Of a stretch of 64,000 nt of DNA, positions 56,666 to 64,000 are shown piece by piece (the stretch's first letter is position 1; every line of letters begins with the position of its first letter). This DNA is from Pseudomonas khavaziana (lineage in GTDB: Bacteria > Pseudomonadota > Gammaproteobacteria > Pseudomonadales > Pseudomonadaceae). A program made the translations under genes and the position numbers. The stretch is taken from assembly GCF_019145205.1 (NCBI RefSeq), contig NZ_JAHSTT010000003.1:310001-374000 (forward strand), read 5' to 3'. The notes beneath the pieces are model-generated. The model made no database searches. It saw only the letters and a list, made by a program, of their open reading frames with translations, and had not been told where the DNA came from.

Positions 56666-58328
56666 GTGCAGCCTCCAGCACTATCCGTCCGCTGGAACAG
56701 GCGGCGACACCGTTGCGGTAGGCGAAGTACAGTTTTCGGCGTTCCCGGTCATAGCGCAGGTGCAGTTCGATACGGTCGCCTGGGCGCACCAGCTGCTGGA
56801 ACTTGAGCACTTCCATCCCGGCGAATGTGCCCGGCAAATCCAGCAGCTGCTGGCCCAGGTTGAACGCCCATTCCACCTGCACCACGCCTGGCAACACGGG
56901 CGTTACCGGGAAGTGCCCGCTGAAATAGACCAGGTCCGGCGGAACGCTCAGTTGCACGGTCCATTCACCGTCGGCTTCGACCTGCTCCAGCACTTCAGGG
57001 GCTTTTGGCCGGGGAGCCAGCAGAAGTGTTTCGATATCGGCCTGGGGCAGCTTGCCCTGGCTGTTCAGCGGCAATTGGCGCAGCAATCGCCAGCGCCGGG
57101 GCAGGGCCAGGGCTTCGCAGTGTTGGCCCAGGTGCTGGCGCAGGGTTTGGGTAAGCGTGCGCCGGCCCTGATTGCGCAGGGCATGCAGGCCTGCCGCGCT
57201 GAGTACCACCAGGGCACCGAGGGAGGCGCGGTTTTCCTGCACCACGCCCAGGCGGGTTTCGGCAACCCAGGGGTGGGTCATCAGCGCTTGTTCCAGCATC
57301 GGCAAGGAGATGCGTTTTTCTTCCAGCTTGACGATGCGGTCCAGGCGGCCCAGCAATTCGAAACGGCCATCGGCATGGATGCGTGCGGCGTCGGCGGTTT
57401 GCTCCACATGCCCTTCGGGCAGGTATTTTGATGCGATGCGCAGCGCGCCGGCGGCATCCTGGCTCAGTTGCACATCGGCAAACGGCTGCCAGGGTTGCGC
57501 GCCCTGGCGCCAGGCGATGCCGCCGGTTTCCGAGCTGCCGAGAATTTCCGTCGGCCATTGCTGCAAGCGGTCGTATAGGCTGCCGGCGGCTTCAACCGGC
57601 AACGCACCGCCGGAGGAAAACACCCGCGCTACTCGGCTCAGCGCCGGCCAGTCAAGGTTGTCGCCCATGCGCTTGAGCAGCGCCGGGCTGGCGACCCAGG
57701 CAAATCGGGGGTATTCGCGGCTGGCGCGTTGCATGTCTTCGGGGAATGCCAGTTGTTTGCGCACAAAGAGGCGACCTGCGCACAGCGGCCACAACACGCG
57801 AAACAGCAAGCCGTAGATGTGCTGGGTCGCGACGCTGCCGATGATGCAGGCGTCTTTGAGGTCCGCGCCCCACAGGGCTTCCAGCGCCTGGACTTCATTG
57901 GCCAGTTGGCGCAGGGATTTGTCGATGCGCTTGGGCTCGCCGCTGGAGCCGGAGGTGCACAGGCTCAGTTGGCAACTGTCCAGATCAAGCACCGCGGGGC
58001 TCAGTGGCATCTGGTACAGCGCCTCGAGGTCAGCGGCTTCGGTCAGCCAGGCGTCGACGGCAGGCGCCCAGCGTTGGCGGGTCTGGGGTTGCAGGTCGGC
58101 GGGCAGCAGCACGCTGGCACCGGCGCGCCAGGCGCCCAGCACGGCAATCGCCAGGACGCCCGCGTCTTCGAGGTACACGGCCAGGCGCCGGATGCCTCGC
58201 GCCTGCAGGCCGGCCGCCAGGCGCAGGGACGCCTCCAACAGCTGGGCGTGATTCATGTCAGGCTCGGTGGTGACCCGGCGCTGTTGCAGCGGCTCAAGCA
58301 ACAAGTGCTCAAGTTTCAACCCATTCAT
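56658..58328 (-). CDS. Acyl-ACP synthetase fused to a FabZ-like dehydratase (ApeH-ApeI fusion)
   Basis: The 556-residue protein has an AMP-binding adenylation domain (residues about 20-450) with the P-loop [10 protein letters not shown] and a typical [16 protein letters not shown] hinge, then a C-terminal hotdog domain from about residue 455 with [17 protein letters not shown], where His472 is the expected dehydratase base. It should load the aryl acid onto ACP and dehydrate chain intermediates. Characterised aryl polyene clusters encode these as separate ApeH and ApeI. The ATG overlaps the upstream stop (ATGA). Confidence 0.85.
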   Translation of the reverse strand: MNGLKLEHLLLEPLQQRRVTTEPDMNHAQLLEASLRLAAGLQARGIRRLAVYLEDAGVLAIAVLGAWRAGASVLLPADLQPQTRQRWAPAVDAWLTEAADLEALYQMPLSPAVLDLDSCQLSLCTSGSSGEPKRIDKSLRQLANEVQALEALWGADLKDACIIGSVATQHIYGLLFRVLWPLCAGRLFVRKQLAFPEDMQRASREYPRFAWVASPALLKRMGDNLDWPALSRVARVFSSGGALPVEAAGSLYDRLQQWPTEILGSSETGGIAWRQGAQPWQPFADVQLSQDAAGALRIASKYLPEGHVEQTADAARIHADGRFELLGRLDRIVKLEEKRISLPMLEQALMTHPWVAETRLGVVQENRASLGALVVLSAAGLHALRNQGRRTLTQTLRQHLGQHCEALALPRRWRLLRQLPLNSQGKLPQADIETLLLAPRPKAPEVLEQVEADGEWTVQLSVPPDLVYFSGHFPVTPVLPGVVQVEWAFNLGQQLLDLPGTFAGMEVLKFQQLVRPGDRIELHLRYDRERRKLYFAYRNGVAACSSGRIVLEAAHA

Positions 58329-58870
58329 ACGCGGCCCCGAACCCTTTGTCGTACCAGCCATTCCACGGCAAACAACAGCGCCATCAGCCCGTAGGCGATC
58401 AAGCCGTTGTACAACGTCCACCAGCTCAGCGGCGCCCACAGCGTGAGCGCGGCAGCGAGCAAGCCATTACACAGAAAAAATGCACTCCACACGACGGTGA
58501 CCTGGCGGGTATACACAATTGCCTTCGGCGGCAGCTGCGGGTCAGTCATGCGTGCCAGGCGTTCGACCATCGGCGGGCCGTATTTCAGGCTCAGGCCGAA
58601 CAGCGCCAACATGAACGCGCTGACCAGGCTGGGGTACCAACGCAGCCACTGCGGGTTATCAAACCAGGCCAGCAGCAGGCAGAACAGGATCACCGTCGCG
58701 GCCATCGCCCGGCTGCCCGGGCGCCGCGCAGCCGTCAGGGCGCGCAGCAGCCACAAGCTGCCCAGCAACAAGCCGAACTGCCACGGCGCAAAGTGCTCGG
58801 TGCCGTAATACACAGCGAAGGGGTACAGCAGCCCCGCCAACAACAGGCCAAGGCCGATCAGCCGGCTCAT
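58325..58870 (-). CDS. COG4648-type inner-membrane protein
   Basis: The 181-residue protein has about six hydrophobic segments, from GLGLLLAGLLYPFAVYYG to YGLMALLFAVEWLV, with a short polar loop including LARMTDPQLPPKAIVYTR. This family occurs in aryl polyene and related type II clusters, but its role is unknown. It overlaps the ACP gene and the synthetase gene by 4 nt each. Confidence 0.82.
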   Translation of the reverse strand: MSRLIGLGLLLAGLLYPFAVYYGTEHFAPWQFGLLLGSLWLLRALTAARRPGSRAMAATVILFCLLLAWFDNPQWLRWYPSLVSAFMLALFGLSLKYGPPMVERLARMTDPQLPPKAIVYTRQVTVVWSAFFLCNGLLAAALTLWAPLSWWTLYNGLIAYGLMALLFAVEWLVRQRVRGRV

Positions 58871-59121
58871 GCGGCGGGCTGGACCAGACGGTACACCGCC
58901 TCAACCACGTCGTTCACAGTGCGTACGGCCTTGAACTCTTCGGCGGCGATCTTCTTGCCGGTCTGGCGCTTGATGTGGTCGATCAGGTCCACGGCGTCGA
59001 TGCTGTCGATTTCCAGGTCCTGGTACAGGTTGGCGTCAAGCGTGACGCGTTCAGGTTCCAGCTCAAACAGTTCCACCAAGGCGTCGCGCAGGGTGTTGAA
59101 AATATCGTCACGAGTTTGCAT
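58867..59121 (-). CDS. apeF: Acyl carrier protein 2 of the aryl polyene pathway (ApeF-like)
   Basis: The 84-residue four-helix ACP has the phosphopantetheine site at Ser40 in DLEIDSIDAVDLIDHI. It is one of two adjacent carrier proteins; in characterised clusters one carries the growing chain and the other may serve priming, but which is which cannot be told here. It starts 9 nt after the first ACP gene. Confidence 0.87.
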   Translation of the reverse strand: MQTRDDIFNTLRDALVELFELEPERVTLDANLYQDLEIDSIDAVDLIDHIKRQTGKKIAAEEFKAVRTVNDVVEAVYRLVQPAA

Positions 59122-59130
59122 GGTACGGTC

Positions 59131-59400
59131 TCAAGCTGCCTGTCGGGCCGTGACGAACGCCGCAAGGCTGGCCACGTTGGTGAAATGATTGCGGGTGTCC
59201 TTGGCGTCGGCATCGATCTTGATGCCGTAGGTTTTCTGGATCGCCAGGCCCAATTCCAGGGCGTCGACCGAGTCCAGTCCCAGGCCTTCGCCGAACAGGG
59301 TCTGGTCGCTGCCGATATCGTCGGCGCTGATGTCTTCCAGGCCCAGGGCCTCGATGATCAGCTCTTTTATGTCGTGCTCAAGGCGGTGTTGGTCGCTCAT
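59131..59400 (-). CDS. apeE: Acyl carrier protein 1 of the aryl polyene pathway (ApeE-like)
   Basis: The 89-residue ACP has the attachment Ser44 in GLGLDSVDALELGLAIQ and acidic helices typical of carrier proteins. The start MSDQHRLEHDIKELI lies inside the 3' end of the acyltransferase gene; an upstream in-frame extension was rejected. No phosphopantetheinyl transferase is visible in the operon, so a host enzyme must activate both ACPs. Confidence 0.87.
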   Translation of the reverse strand: MSDQHRLEHDIKELIIEALGLEDISADDIGSDQTLFGEGLGLDSVDALELGLAIQKTYGIKIDADAKDTRNHFTNVASLAAFVTARQAA

Positions 59401-60190
59401 CTTCGGCGAGCTCCTTAATGAAATAGTGATGCAAGTAATCGTTGAGCTTGCGTGAAGCCTGGGGCGCGGGGCCGAGCGCGGCAAACGCTTGTGGCTCTAT
59501 ATCGGCCCCAACGCGCAAACTGAAGTGGAATCGACGTTTGGGAATGCGATACCAGGGTTCGGCCTTGGTCAGGGTGGTGGGGCTGACCTTGATCACCACC
59601 GGGGTGATGATTGTCGCACCGCGCAGGGCAATGGCTGCGCCACCGCGATGAAAGGCAGGCGCCGCGCCGGGCGTGGTGCGGGTGCCTTCGGGAAAGATGA
59701 TCAGGGTCTGGCCGGCGCGCAGGGCGTCGGCAGCCGCGTCGAGCATGTCGGCGCTGCCGTCGTTGCTGATATAGCCGGCATCGCGCACCGGGCCGCGGGT
59801 GAACGGGTTCTGGAACAGGCTCTGCTTGACCACGCAGTTGGTCTGGCGCATCAGGCCGATCAGGAACACCACGTCGATCAGCGACGGGTGGTTGGCGACG
59901 ATCATTTGCCCGGGGCGCCCAAGCTTGTCGGCGCCCTCGACGCTGAACGTGAGGATGCCCAGGGATTTCATCAAGCGGATAAAGAACCAGAACAGGCAAC
60001 TGATGGTGTGGCGTGCGCGCCGCTGGTGCTGCGTGGCGTCGCCCGGCAGACAACTGAGCAGCGGAAACACCAGCAAACGCAGGCACAGCCCGCCCACGCC
60101 GAACACGAAAAAACTCGCGGCGGTGGCGAACAGGCGCCAGTAGTAGGCGTCCCGGGGCTTGTCGGTCAGGGCTTGCGTTGCCAGTTCCAT
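59378..60190 (-). CDS. PlsC-like 1-acyl-glycerol-3-phosphate acyltransferase family protein
   Basis: The 270-residue protein has N-terminal membrane helices, the HX4D motif in VANHPSLIDVVFLIG and the acceptor motif FPEGTRTTPGAAP. It is the second acyltransferase of the operon (ApeD position) and probably helps build the lipid anchor. The start MELATQALTD is 43 codons inside a longer open frame and overlaps the upstream ketosynthase-like gene by 25 nt. Confidence 0.85.
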   Translation of the reverse strand: MELATQALTDKPRDAYYWRLFATAASFFVFGVGGLCLRLLVFPLLSCLPGDATQHQRRARHTISCLFWFFIRLMKSLGILTFSVEGADKLGRPGQMIVANHPSLIDVVFLIGLMRQTNCVVKQSLFQNPFTRGPVRDAGYISNDGSADMLDAAADALRAGQTLIIFPEGTRTTPGAAPAFHRGGAAIALRGATIITPVVIKVSPTTLTKAEPWYRIPKRRFHFSLRVGADIEPQAFAALGPAPQASRKLNDYLHHYFIKELAEDERPTPP

Positions 60191-60888
60191 ACGCGGTTCT
60201 TCCAGGCATGTTGGCAGGCACCCTGTTCGGTCAACAGGGTGCGCAGCAGGTTCAGGGCGTGGGGCCACTGGGCGATGGTGGAGGGTTGGACAGTGCCGGT
60301 GGTGAGTTCCAGCTGCCACTCGTCGCCCGGGGTCAGCAACAGGCCGAGGGCATAAGGGAATGGCACGTCATCGATCCAACCGGCGTAGGCTTCGGGCGGC
60401 TGTTCTTCGGTGATCACCAGCAGCACCGCCGGGGCCCCTTCATTGAGCAGTGCGGCGGCTTCGAGCAGGCCATGCTCCAGGCCATCGCCTGCGGCGGCGA
60501 GGGCGGTCATTTCAGTGGTTTCATTGCGCAGGATCGACCACAGGCCGATCACTGCGTTGTGCACCGACAGGCTGAACTGGGTCGGCGACAGCGGCTGGTC
60601 GTTGGCCAGGTCGGTCAGAATATCGAAAGTGCGCGGGGTTTCGCCGTGCCGGGAGATAAACACCAGGGGCAAATCCTGCAAGCCCTCGGCCAATGGCCAG
60701 CCCACACTGAAGGCCATGCGCGCCAGGCGGCTGAGGCGGCGGCGTTGCATCGCTGGCAAAAATGACACATCCGGCGAGGCTTCACTGACAGGCAGCAACA
60801 CCGGGGCCCGGCACCAGGCGTGCCAGTCGTCCGCAGTCTCCAGGCCAGGAGCCCAGGCGCGCCATTGGGCGATGTTGAAGTTGATCAC
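60166..60888 (-). CDS. apeC: Chain-length-factor-like ketosynthase subunit (ApeC-like)
   Basis: The 240-residue protein matches the short ketosynthase-like family (PF13723) that pairs with ApeO-type ketosynthases. It has MQRRRLSRLARMAFSVGWPL and FSLSVHNAVIGLWSIL but lacks the Cys-His-His catalytic set and about a third of a full thiolase fold, so it is a non-catalytic partner. It is the first gene of the 20-gene operon; the 337 nt upstream should hold the promoter. Confidence 0.84.
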   Translation of the reverse strand: MINFNIAQWRAWAPGLETADDWHAWCRAPVLLPVSEASPDVSFLPAMQRRRLSRLARMAFSVGWPLAEGLQDLPLVFISRHGETPRTFDILTDLANDQPLSPTQFSLSVHNAVIGLWSILRNETTEMTALAAAGDGLEHGLLEAAALLNEGAPAVLLVITEEQPPEAYAGWIDDVPFPYALGLLLTPGDEWQLELTTGTVQPSTIAQWPHALNLLRTLLTEQGACQHAWKNRVWNWQRKP

Positions 60889-61225
60889 TGAGAAGTTATC
60901 CCGCCCCTGCGGGCTTCCATGTGCGGCCGGTAGCCCCGAATACCGGGACAGGCAGCGATGGCCGAATGGCGCGCATTATCCCGGTGCCGTGGGGTTCTAG
61001 CAAATATTGGTGAAAATTTGTTCACTGTTGATCACAAATAAGTTGGAAGAATTTACAGATTGTCGGGGATCCATGAACGAGCGGGATTGTCGGAGCCTTC
61101 CTATTCATTTGTGAGACAGATGCCGCGCTCGTGGTGTTATGCAGCTACACATGGATGAAGGAGGTAGCTAACAGGCGCTTTTGCGCTCTACACTCGGGCA
61201 TTCATTGATACACGGAGGTTTTTCC
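60889..61225. other. Divergent region between the aryl polyene operon and the ParA-like gene
   Basis: This 337-nt gap contains no gene. It is AT-richer than its flanks around 61000-61060, where TTGATCAC and neighbouring A/T tracts could hold the operon promoter and a regulator site. An imperfect inverted repeat (acgagcgg near 61077 with gcgctcgt near 61125) and a purine stretch atgaaggaggtagct (61153-61167) are visible. A Shine-Dalgarno cggagg precedes the parA-like ATG. No exact promoter is claimed. Confidence 0.4.
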
Positions 61226-61996
61226 ATGCGGCGTGTGGTGTTCAATCAGAAGGGCGGCGTTGGCAAGTCCAGCATCGCCTGCAACCTGGCGGCCGTCAGC
61301 GCCAGCGAAGGTTACCGGACCCTGTTGGTGGACCTCGATGCGCAAGCCAACTCGACCCAGTATCTCACCGGCTTGACCGGCGACGATATTCCCATGGGGA
61401 TCGCCGACTTTTTCAAGCAAACCCTGTCTTCCGGGCCGTTTTCGAAGAAGAACAAGGTGGATATCTACGAAACGCCGTTCGACAACCTGCACGTGATCAC
61501 CGCCACCGCCGAGCTGGCAGACCTGCAGCCCAAGCTCGAAGCCAAGCACAAGATCAACAAGTTGCGAAAGCTGCTGGATGAGTTGAGCGAGGATTACGAC
61601 CGGATTTATCTCGATACCCCACCCGCGCTGAACTTCTATGCGGTTTCGGCGCTGATTGCCGCTGATCGTGTGTTGATTCCCTTCGATTGCGACAGCTTTT
61701 CGCGCCAGGCACTGTATGGCCTGCTGGCGGAAATCGAAGAGCTCAAGGACGACCATAATGAAGGCCTGGAAGTGGAAGGCATTGTGGTCAACCAGTTTCA
61801 GGCCCGGGCGAGCCTGCCGCAGCAGATCCTGGATGAACTGATTGCCGAAGGTTTGCCGGTGCTGCCGGTGTACCTGGCCAGCTCGGTGCGTATGCGTGAG
61901 TCGCACCAGGAGAGCAAGCCGCTGATCCACCTCGATCCACGGCACAAGCTGACCCAGCAGTTTGTGCAATTGCACAACCTCCTGGAAAACGCCTGA
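61226..61996 (+). CDS. Orphan ParA/MinD-family ATPase
   Basis: The 256-residue protein starts MRRVVFNQKGGVGKSSIACN, a deviant Walker A with Lys9 and Lys14, followed by LLVDLDAQANSTQYL and YLDTPPALNFYAVSAL, the switch regions of ParA ATPases. Such enzymes position DNA, chemoreceptors or other cargo. No parB or cargo gene is adjacent. The start is set by cggagg and the family N-terminus. It is divergent from the aryl polyene operon, and a link to it is only a guess. Confidence 0.9.
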   Translation: MRRVVFNQKGGVGKSSIACNLAAVSASEGYRTLLVDLDAQANSTQYLTGLTGDDIPMGIADFFKQTLSSGPFSKKNKVDIYETPFDNLHVITATAELADLQPKLEAKHKINKLRKLLDELSEDYDRIYLDTPPALNFYAVSALIAADRVLIPFDCDSFSRQALYGLLAEIEELKDDHNEGLEVEGIVVNQFQARASLPQQILDELIAEGLPVLPVYLASSVRMRESHQESKPLIHLDPRHKLTQQFVQLHNLLENA

Positions 61997-62269
61997 TCTC
62001 AAGTGCCACACAGATCCAATGTGGGAGGGGGCTTGCTCCCGATGGCGGTGTGCCAGCCAGCTTATCTGTCGCTGACCAGCCGCTATCGGGAGCAAGCCCC
62101 CTCCCACATTTGGATGGTATTCCAATGAATCGTCCCACAGAGGCTGTAGGACCAGTCTGGCATTGGGGCTTGTGCCTTGTAACCTTGCCTACAGCTACGC
62201 CAGAATCCACCGGCTTGTGCGTCTGGATGGGCGTCTCTAAGGTTTGCCGGTCGCTGAATGTTCAGTGAT
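61997..62269. other. parA-DUF6124 intergenic stretch
   Basis: After a REP pair, about 160 nt (62108-62269) carry no supported gene. A 47-codon open frame beginning MNRPTEAVG at 62125 is present but has no family features. This stretch probably carries the promoter of the structured leader that follows. Confidence 0.4.
62021..62107. repeat. Inverted REP pair, GTGGGAGGGGGC type
   Basis: Two inverted REP units begin 25 nt after the parA-like stop and can form a long hairpin at the 3' end of its transcript. Confidence 0.93.
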
Positions 62270-62456
62270 CGGGTTTAGTAGCCCGTGGTGAGACGTACGG
62301 CAAATCGTCATCAGGATCTTCCTGGATTTGATGGTGGCTGTACGGAGGGCGCTTTCGAGCGCGCCGGTTGCGTCTCCCCGGTCTACTAACCTGCGTACAG
62401 CTGCCACCCTCCGTTTAGTAGCGGCAGGTTGCGGCTCCTCTACTCGGAGACGATCC
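62270..62456 (+). ncRNA. Structured leader with C4-like mutually exclusive pairings upstream of the DUF6124 gene
   Basis: A central strand with CGTCTCC (62371-62377) and CTACTAA (62383-62389) can pair upstream with GAGACG (62290-62295) and TTTAGTAG (62274-62281), or downstream with GGAGACG (62446-62452) and TTTAGTAG (62414-62421). Both helices are properly nested and cannot coexist. The downstream GGAGACG is the Shine-Dalgarno region of the next gene. A second complementary pair is GTGGC-TGTACG (62334-62344) with CGTACA-GCT-GCCAC (62394-62407). This mirrors the a/b repeats of phage P1/P7 C4 antisense RNA. Confidence 0.65.
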
Positions 62457-62678
62457 ATGGTTAACCTTTATACCGTTACACCCAACCTCCCCACCGAAGC
62501 GCTCGTGCTCAACAGCTACGAAACCTTCTCCTCCGGGCGCACGCTATTACTCAACTTGTCCAACGACCTCACTGGCGAACACCGCGACGTGGCTCTGGCC
62601 ATTCACCAATTAAGCGAACTGGGCGTCATGCTGGTCGCCCAGATGATGGACCGCGAAGCCCCACTGCCCCAAAGCTGA
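62457..62678 (+). CDS. Small DUF6124-type protein
   Basis: The 73-residue protein (MVNLYTVTPNLPTEALVLNS) resembles the DUF6124 (formerly DUF3077) family common in fluorescent pseudomonads. Typical features are an N-terminal TPN-P segment and a C-terminal helix LTGEHRDVALAIHQLSELGVMLV. It is small, acidic to neutral and has no membrane segment. Function is unknown. The start is set by GGAGACG six bases upstream; in-frame open sequence further upstream overlaps the structured leader and was rejected. Confidence 0.78.
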   Translation: MVNLYTVTPNLPTEALVLNSYETFSSGRTLLLNLSNDLTGEHRDVALAIHQLSELGVMLVAQMMDREAPLPQS

Positions 62679-62693
62679 AACACGTTCAAAAAT

Positions 62694-62781
62694 GTGGGAG
62701 GGGGCTTGCTCCCGATGGCAATGTATCAGTCACCTGATAAGTTGACTGGCCCACTGCTATCGGGAGCAAGCCCCCTCCCAC
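62694..62781. repeat. Inverted REP pair, GTGGGAGGGGGC type
   Basis: Two inverted REP units occupy the convergent gap between the DUF6124 gene and trxC. No separate terminator is visible, so the pair may serve both genes. Confidence 0.93.
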
Positions 62782-62809
62782 ACTGTCCAGCGGTGTTCTG
62801 AAGGGGTGG

Positions 62810-63244
62810 TTATACGCCCTGGCTACGCAACCAGCTCATCAACTGCGGCAACGGGAATGCCCCACTCTGGCGCGCCACTTCGCGGCCGTTCTTGAACAGA
62901 ATCAAACTGGGAATCGAACGAATCCCCAACTGCGCCGACAGCTGCTGATTAGCCTCACTGTCCAGCTTCGCCAACCGGCACTTGCCTTCAAGCTGTCCGG
63001 CGGCCTGCTCGAATACCGGCGCAAACGACTTGCACGGCCCGCACCAGTCGGCCCACACATCGACCAAGAGCGGCAGGTCGCCCTTGATCTGGCTGGTGTA
63101 GTCGCCTTGTTTCAATTCAAAGGGCTTGTTCAACAACACCGGCTGCTTGCAACGCCCGCACTTGGGCGCATCACCCAGGCGTTCGCCTGGGATGCGGTTG
63201 AGACCGTTGCAATGGGGGCAGGGGATTACAAGTGGTTCGGACAT
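62810..63244 (-). CDS. trxC: Thioredoxin 2 (TrxC), zinc-finger thioredoxin
   Basis: The 144-residue protein has an N-terminal zinc finger with two CxxC pairs (CPHCNGLNRIPG and CGRCKQPVLL), then a thioredoxin domain with active site VDVWADWCGPCKSF and the cis-Pro loop IRSIPSLILFKNG. This is the TrxC layout, a cytosolic disulfide reductase often induced by oxidative stress. The start MSEPLVIPC was preferred over an ATG 8 codons upstream. Confidence 0.95.
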   Translation of the reverse strand: MSEPLVIPCPHCNGLNRIPGERLGDAPKCGRCKQPVLLNKPFELKQGDYTSQIKGDLPLLVDVWADWCGPCKSFAPVFEQAAGQLEGKCRLAKLDSEANQQLSAQLGIRSIPSLILFKNGREVARQSGAFPLPQLMSWLRSQGV

Positions 63245-63401
63245 CGGAGGCTCCTGGAGTCTGGCCAATAGGTGTATTTGGTGCCGGGAGTGGGGTTTAT
63301 CAAGGTTAGATACAGCGACTTATTCGCTCACATTTTCGCCCGCTCCGGGATGATTCGCGTGGCTAGGCTTTTTGCTGTGCGCCACCGGTCTGTTTGCGGC
63401 T

Positions 63402-63457
63402 ATAGCAAATTGCGATAGTTCGAATTCAGGCTTAACCTTCATAGCAAGATGCGATAA
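63402..63457 (+). promoter_or_regulatory. Repeated operator-like sites upstream of higBA
   Basis: Two near-identical 17-mers, ATAGCAAATTGCGATAG (63402-63418) and ATAGCAAGATGCGATAA (63441-63457), lie 39 nt apart, the second ending 9 nt before the toxin ATG. Each is a partial palindrome (ATAGCAA with TTGCGAT). They fit the binding sites of a HigA-type autorepressor. Confidence 0.6.
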
Positions 63458-63466
63458 GGACGTTGC

Positions 63467-63763
63467 ATGCGAGTCATCAGTGAAAGCAGGATCTGGGAAG
63501 CAAAGGGAAAATGGCCGCGCTCGGCAACGGCCCTGGATCAGTGGTATCGCGTGATCAAGCGCAACGCCCCCAGGGACTTCGCTGCGATGAAAGCCATGTT
63601 TCCCGCCACGGACAGGGTAGGTGAATTTCATGTGTTTGATATTGGCGGTAACAAGCTGAGGTTGATCGCATCGGTGCAGTATCGAATGCAGCGCGTTTAC
63701 ATCAAGCACCTGCTTGACCATCGCGATTATGAGAAGGACAAATGGAAGGAAAAAATCAGATGA
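63467..63763 (+). CDS. higB: HigB-family toxin
   Basis: The 98-residue protein matches the HigB family (PF09907), ribosome-dependent mRNA interferases. Visible features are the N-terminal helix pair with LDQWYRVIKRNAPRDF, the strand FHVFDIGGNKLRLIASVQYR and the C-terminal VYIKHLLDHRDYEKDKW with the catalytic-type His and Tyr. As usual for hig loci, the toxin gene comes first; its stop overlaps the antitoxin start (ATGA). Confidence 0.88.
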   Translation: MRVISESRIWEAKGKWPRSATALDQWYRVIKRNAPRDFAAMKAMFPATDRVGEFHVFDIGGNKLRLIASVQYRMQRVYIKHLLDHRDYEKDKWKEKIR

Positions 63764-64000
63764 GCGCACTTATGCGAGTGGCGGCAGAGCACTGGCAATT
63801 CGTTTCACCTGTGCTGCGCAAGCCGGAAAACGAGGCAGACTACGACGCACTGGTGTGCGGTTTGGATGAGTTGTTGAGCATGGTGGGTGAAGACGAGGAC
63901 AGCCCACTGATGAGCCTGGTCGATATTCTGAGCGACTGGATCGAAGCTTATGATCGCGAGCATCGCCCAATGCCCGTCGCCAGCGGGGTCGATGTGCTGC
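63760..64000 (+). CDS. higA: HigA-like antitoxin (partial, cut by window edge)
   Basis: The visible 80 codons begin MSALMRVAAEHWQFVSPVLR and continue with DALVCGLDELLSMVGEDEDSP and LVDILSDWIEAYDREH, the N-terminal part of HigA-type antitoxins found beside HigB. The expected C-terminal helix-turn-helix lies beyond the window. The overlap with the toxin stop implies translational coupling. Confidence 0.82.
   Translation, partial: MSALMRVAAEHWQFVSPVLRKPENEADYDALVCGLDELLSMVGEDEDSPLMSLVDILSDWIEAYDREHRPMPVASGVDVL

Noticed and set aside
62125..62268. A 47-codon open frame upstream of the C4-like leader
   Set aside because: No ribosome site or family feature supports it, and it ends at the start of the structured RNA.

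Overview
The window is chromosomal DNA of a Pseudomonas of the fluorescens group. The evidence is the GC-rich coding style, the canonical Pseudomonas gene orders (ubiE-ubiJ-ubiB-hisI-hisE-tatABC, hslVU-ftsN-argS-priA-rpmE, ponA-pilMNOPQ-aroK-aroB-damX-gltBD-hemE), a medium-chain-length PHA locus, and two families of REP palindromes typical of fluorescent pseudomonads. No rRNA, tRNA, insertion sequence, prophage or CRISPR array was seen.

Layout. 1-5532 (minus): start of rsmE, then tatCBA, hisE, hisI and the ubiquinone genes ubiB, ubiJ and ubiE. 5678-12639: the PHA locus, with a small PHA-system gene and phasins phaI-phaF on plus, converging on phaD-phaC2-phaZ-phaC1 on minus behind a sigma-54-like site. 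12889-20458 (minus): a DUF971 gene, hslU-hslV behind a strong sigma-32-like promoter, an FtsN-like SPOR protein, argS and priA. 20685-23193 (plus): rpmE, an exported nuclease and maeB. 23401-25866 (minus): ponA. 26096-40550 (plus): a reduced pilMNOPQ set (PilM with an internal deletion, a PilO-PilP fusion, a short PilQ), then aroK, aroB, damX, gltB, gltD and hemE. 40611-43370: an MFS transporter with a LysR regulator in opposite orientation, an orphan PemK/MazF-like toxin and a possible structured RNA.

43574-60888 (minus) is one long, tightly overlapping operon of 20 genes encoding an aryl-polyene-type type II polyketide/fatty-acid pathway. It has three ketosynthase-like proteins, a ketoreductase, a free dehydratase, an acyl-ACP synthetase fused to a second dehydratase, two ACPs, an aromatic ammonia-lyase that should supply the aryl starter, a thioesterase, acyl- and glycosyltransferases, an MMPL exporter with LolA-like and lipoprotein partners, a methyltransferase and a flavoprotein with halogenase signatures. 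From the start of the operon the order follows the C-to-R order of published ape clusters, with three inserted tailoring or starter genes. A REP pair lies inside the start of the LolA-like gene and is translated.

61226-64000 holds an orphan ParA-like ATPase, a small DUF6124-type gene preceded by a leader with mutually exclusive pairings resembling phage C4 antisense RNA, trxC, and a HigB-HigA toxin-antitoxin pair cut by the window edge. The most interesting signals are the C4-like leader, the compact type IV pilus assembly genes, the halogenase-like enzyme and enzyme fusion in the aryl polyene operon, the coding REP insertion, and the structured RNA candidate after the orphan toxin.
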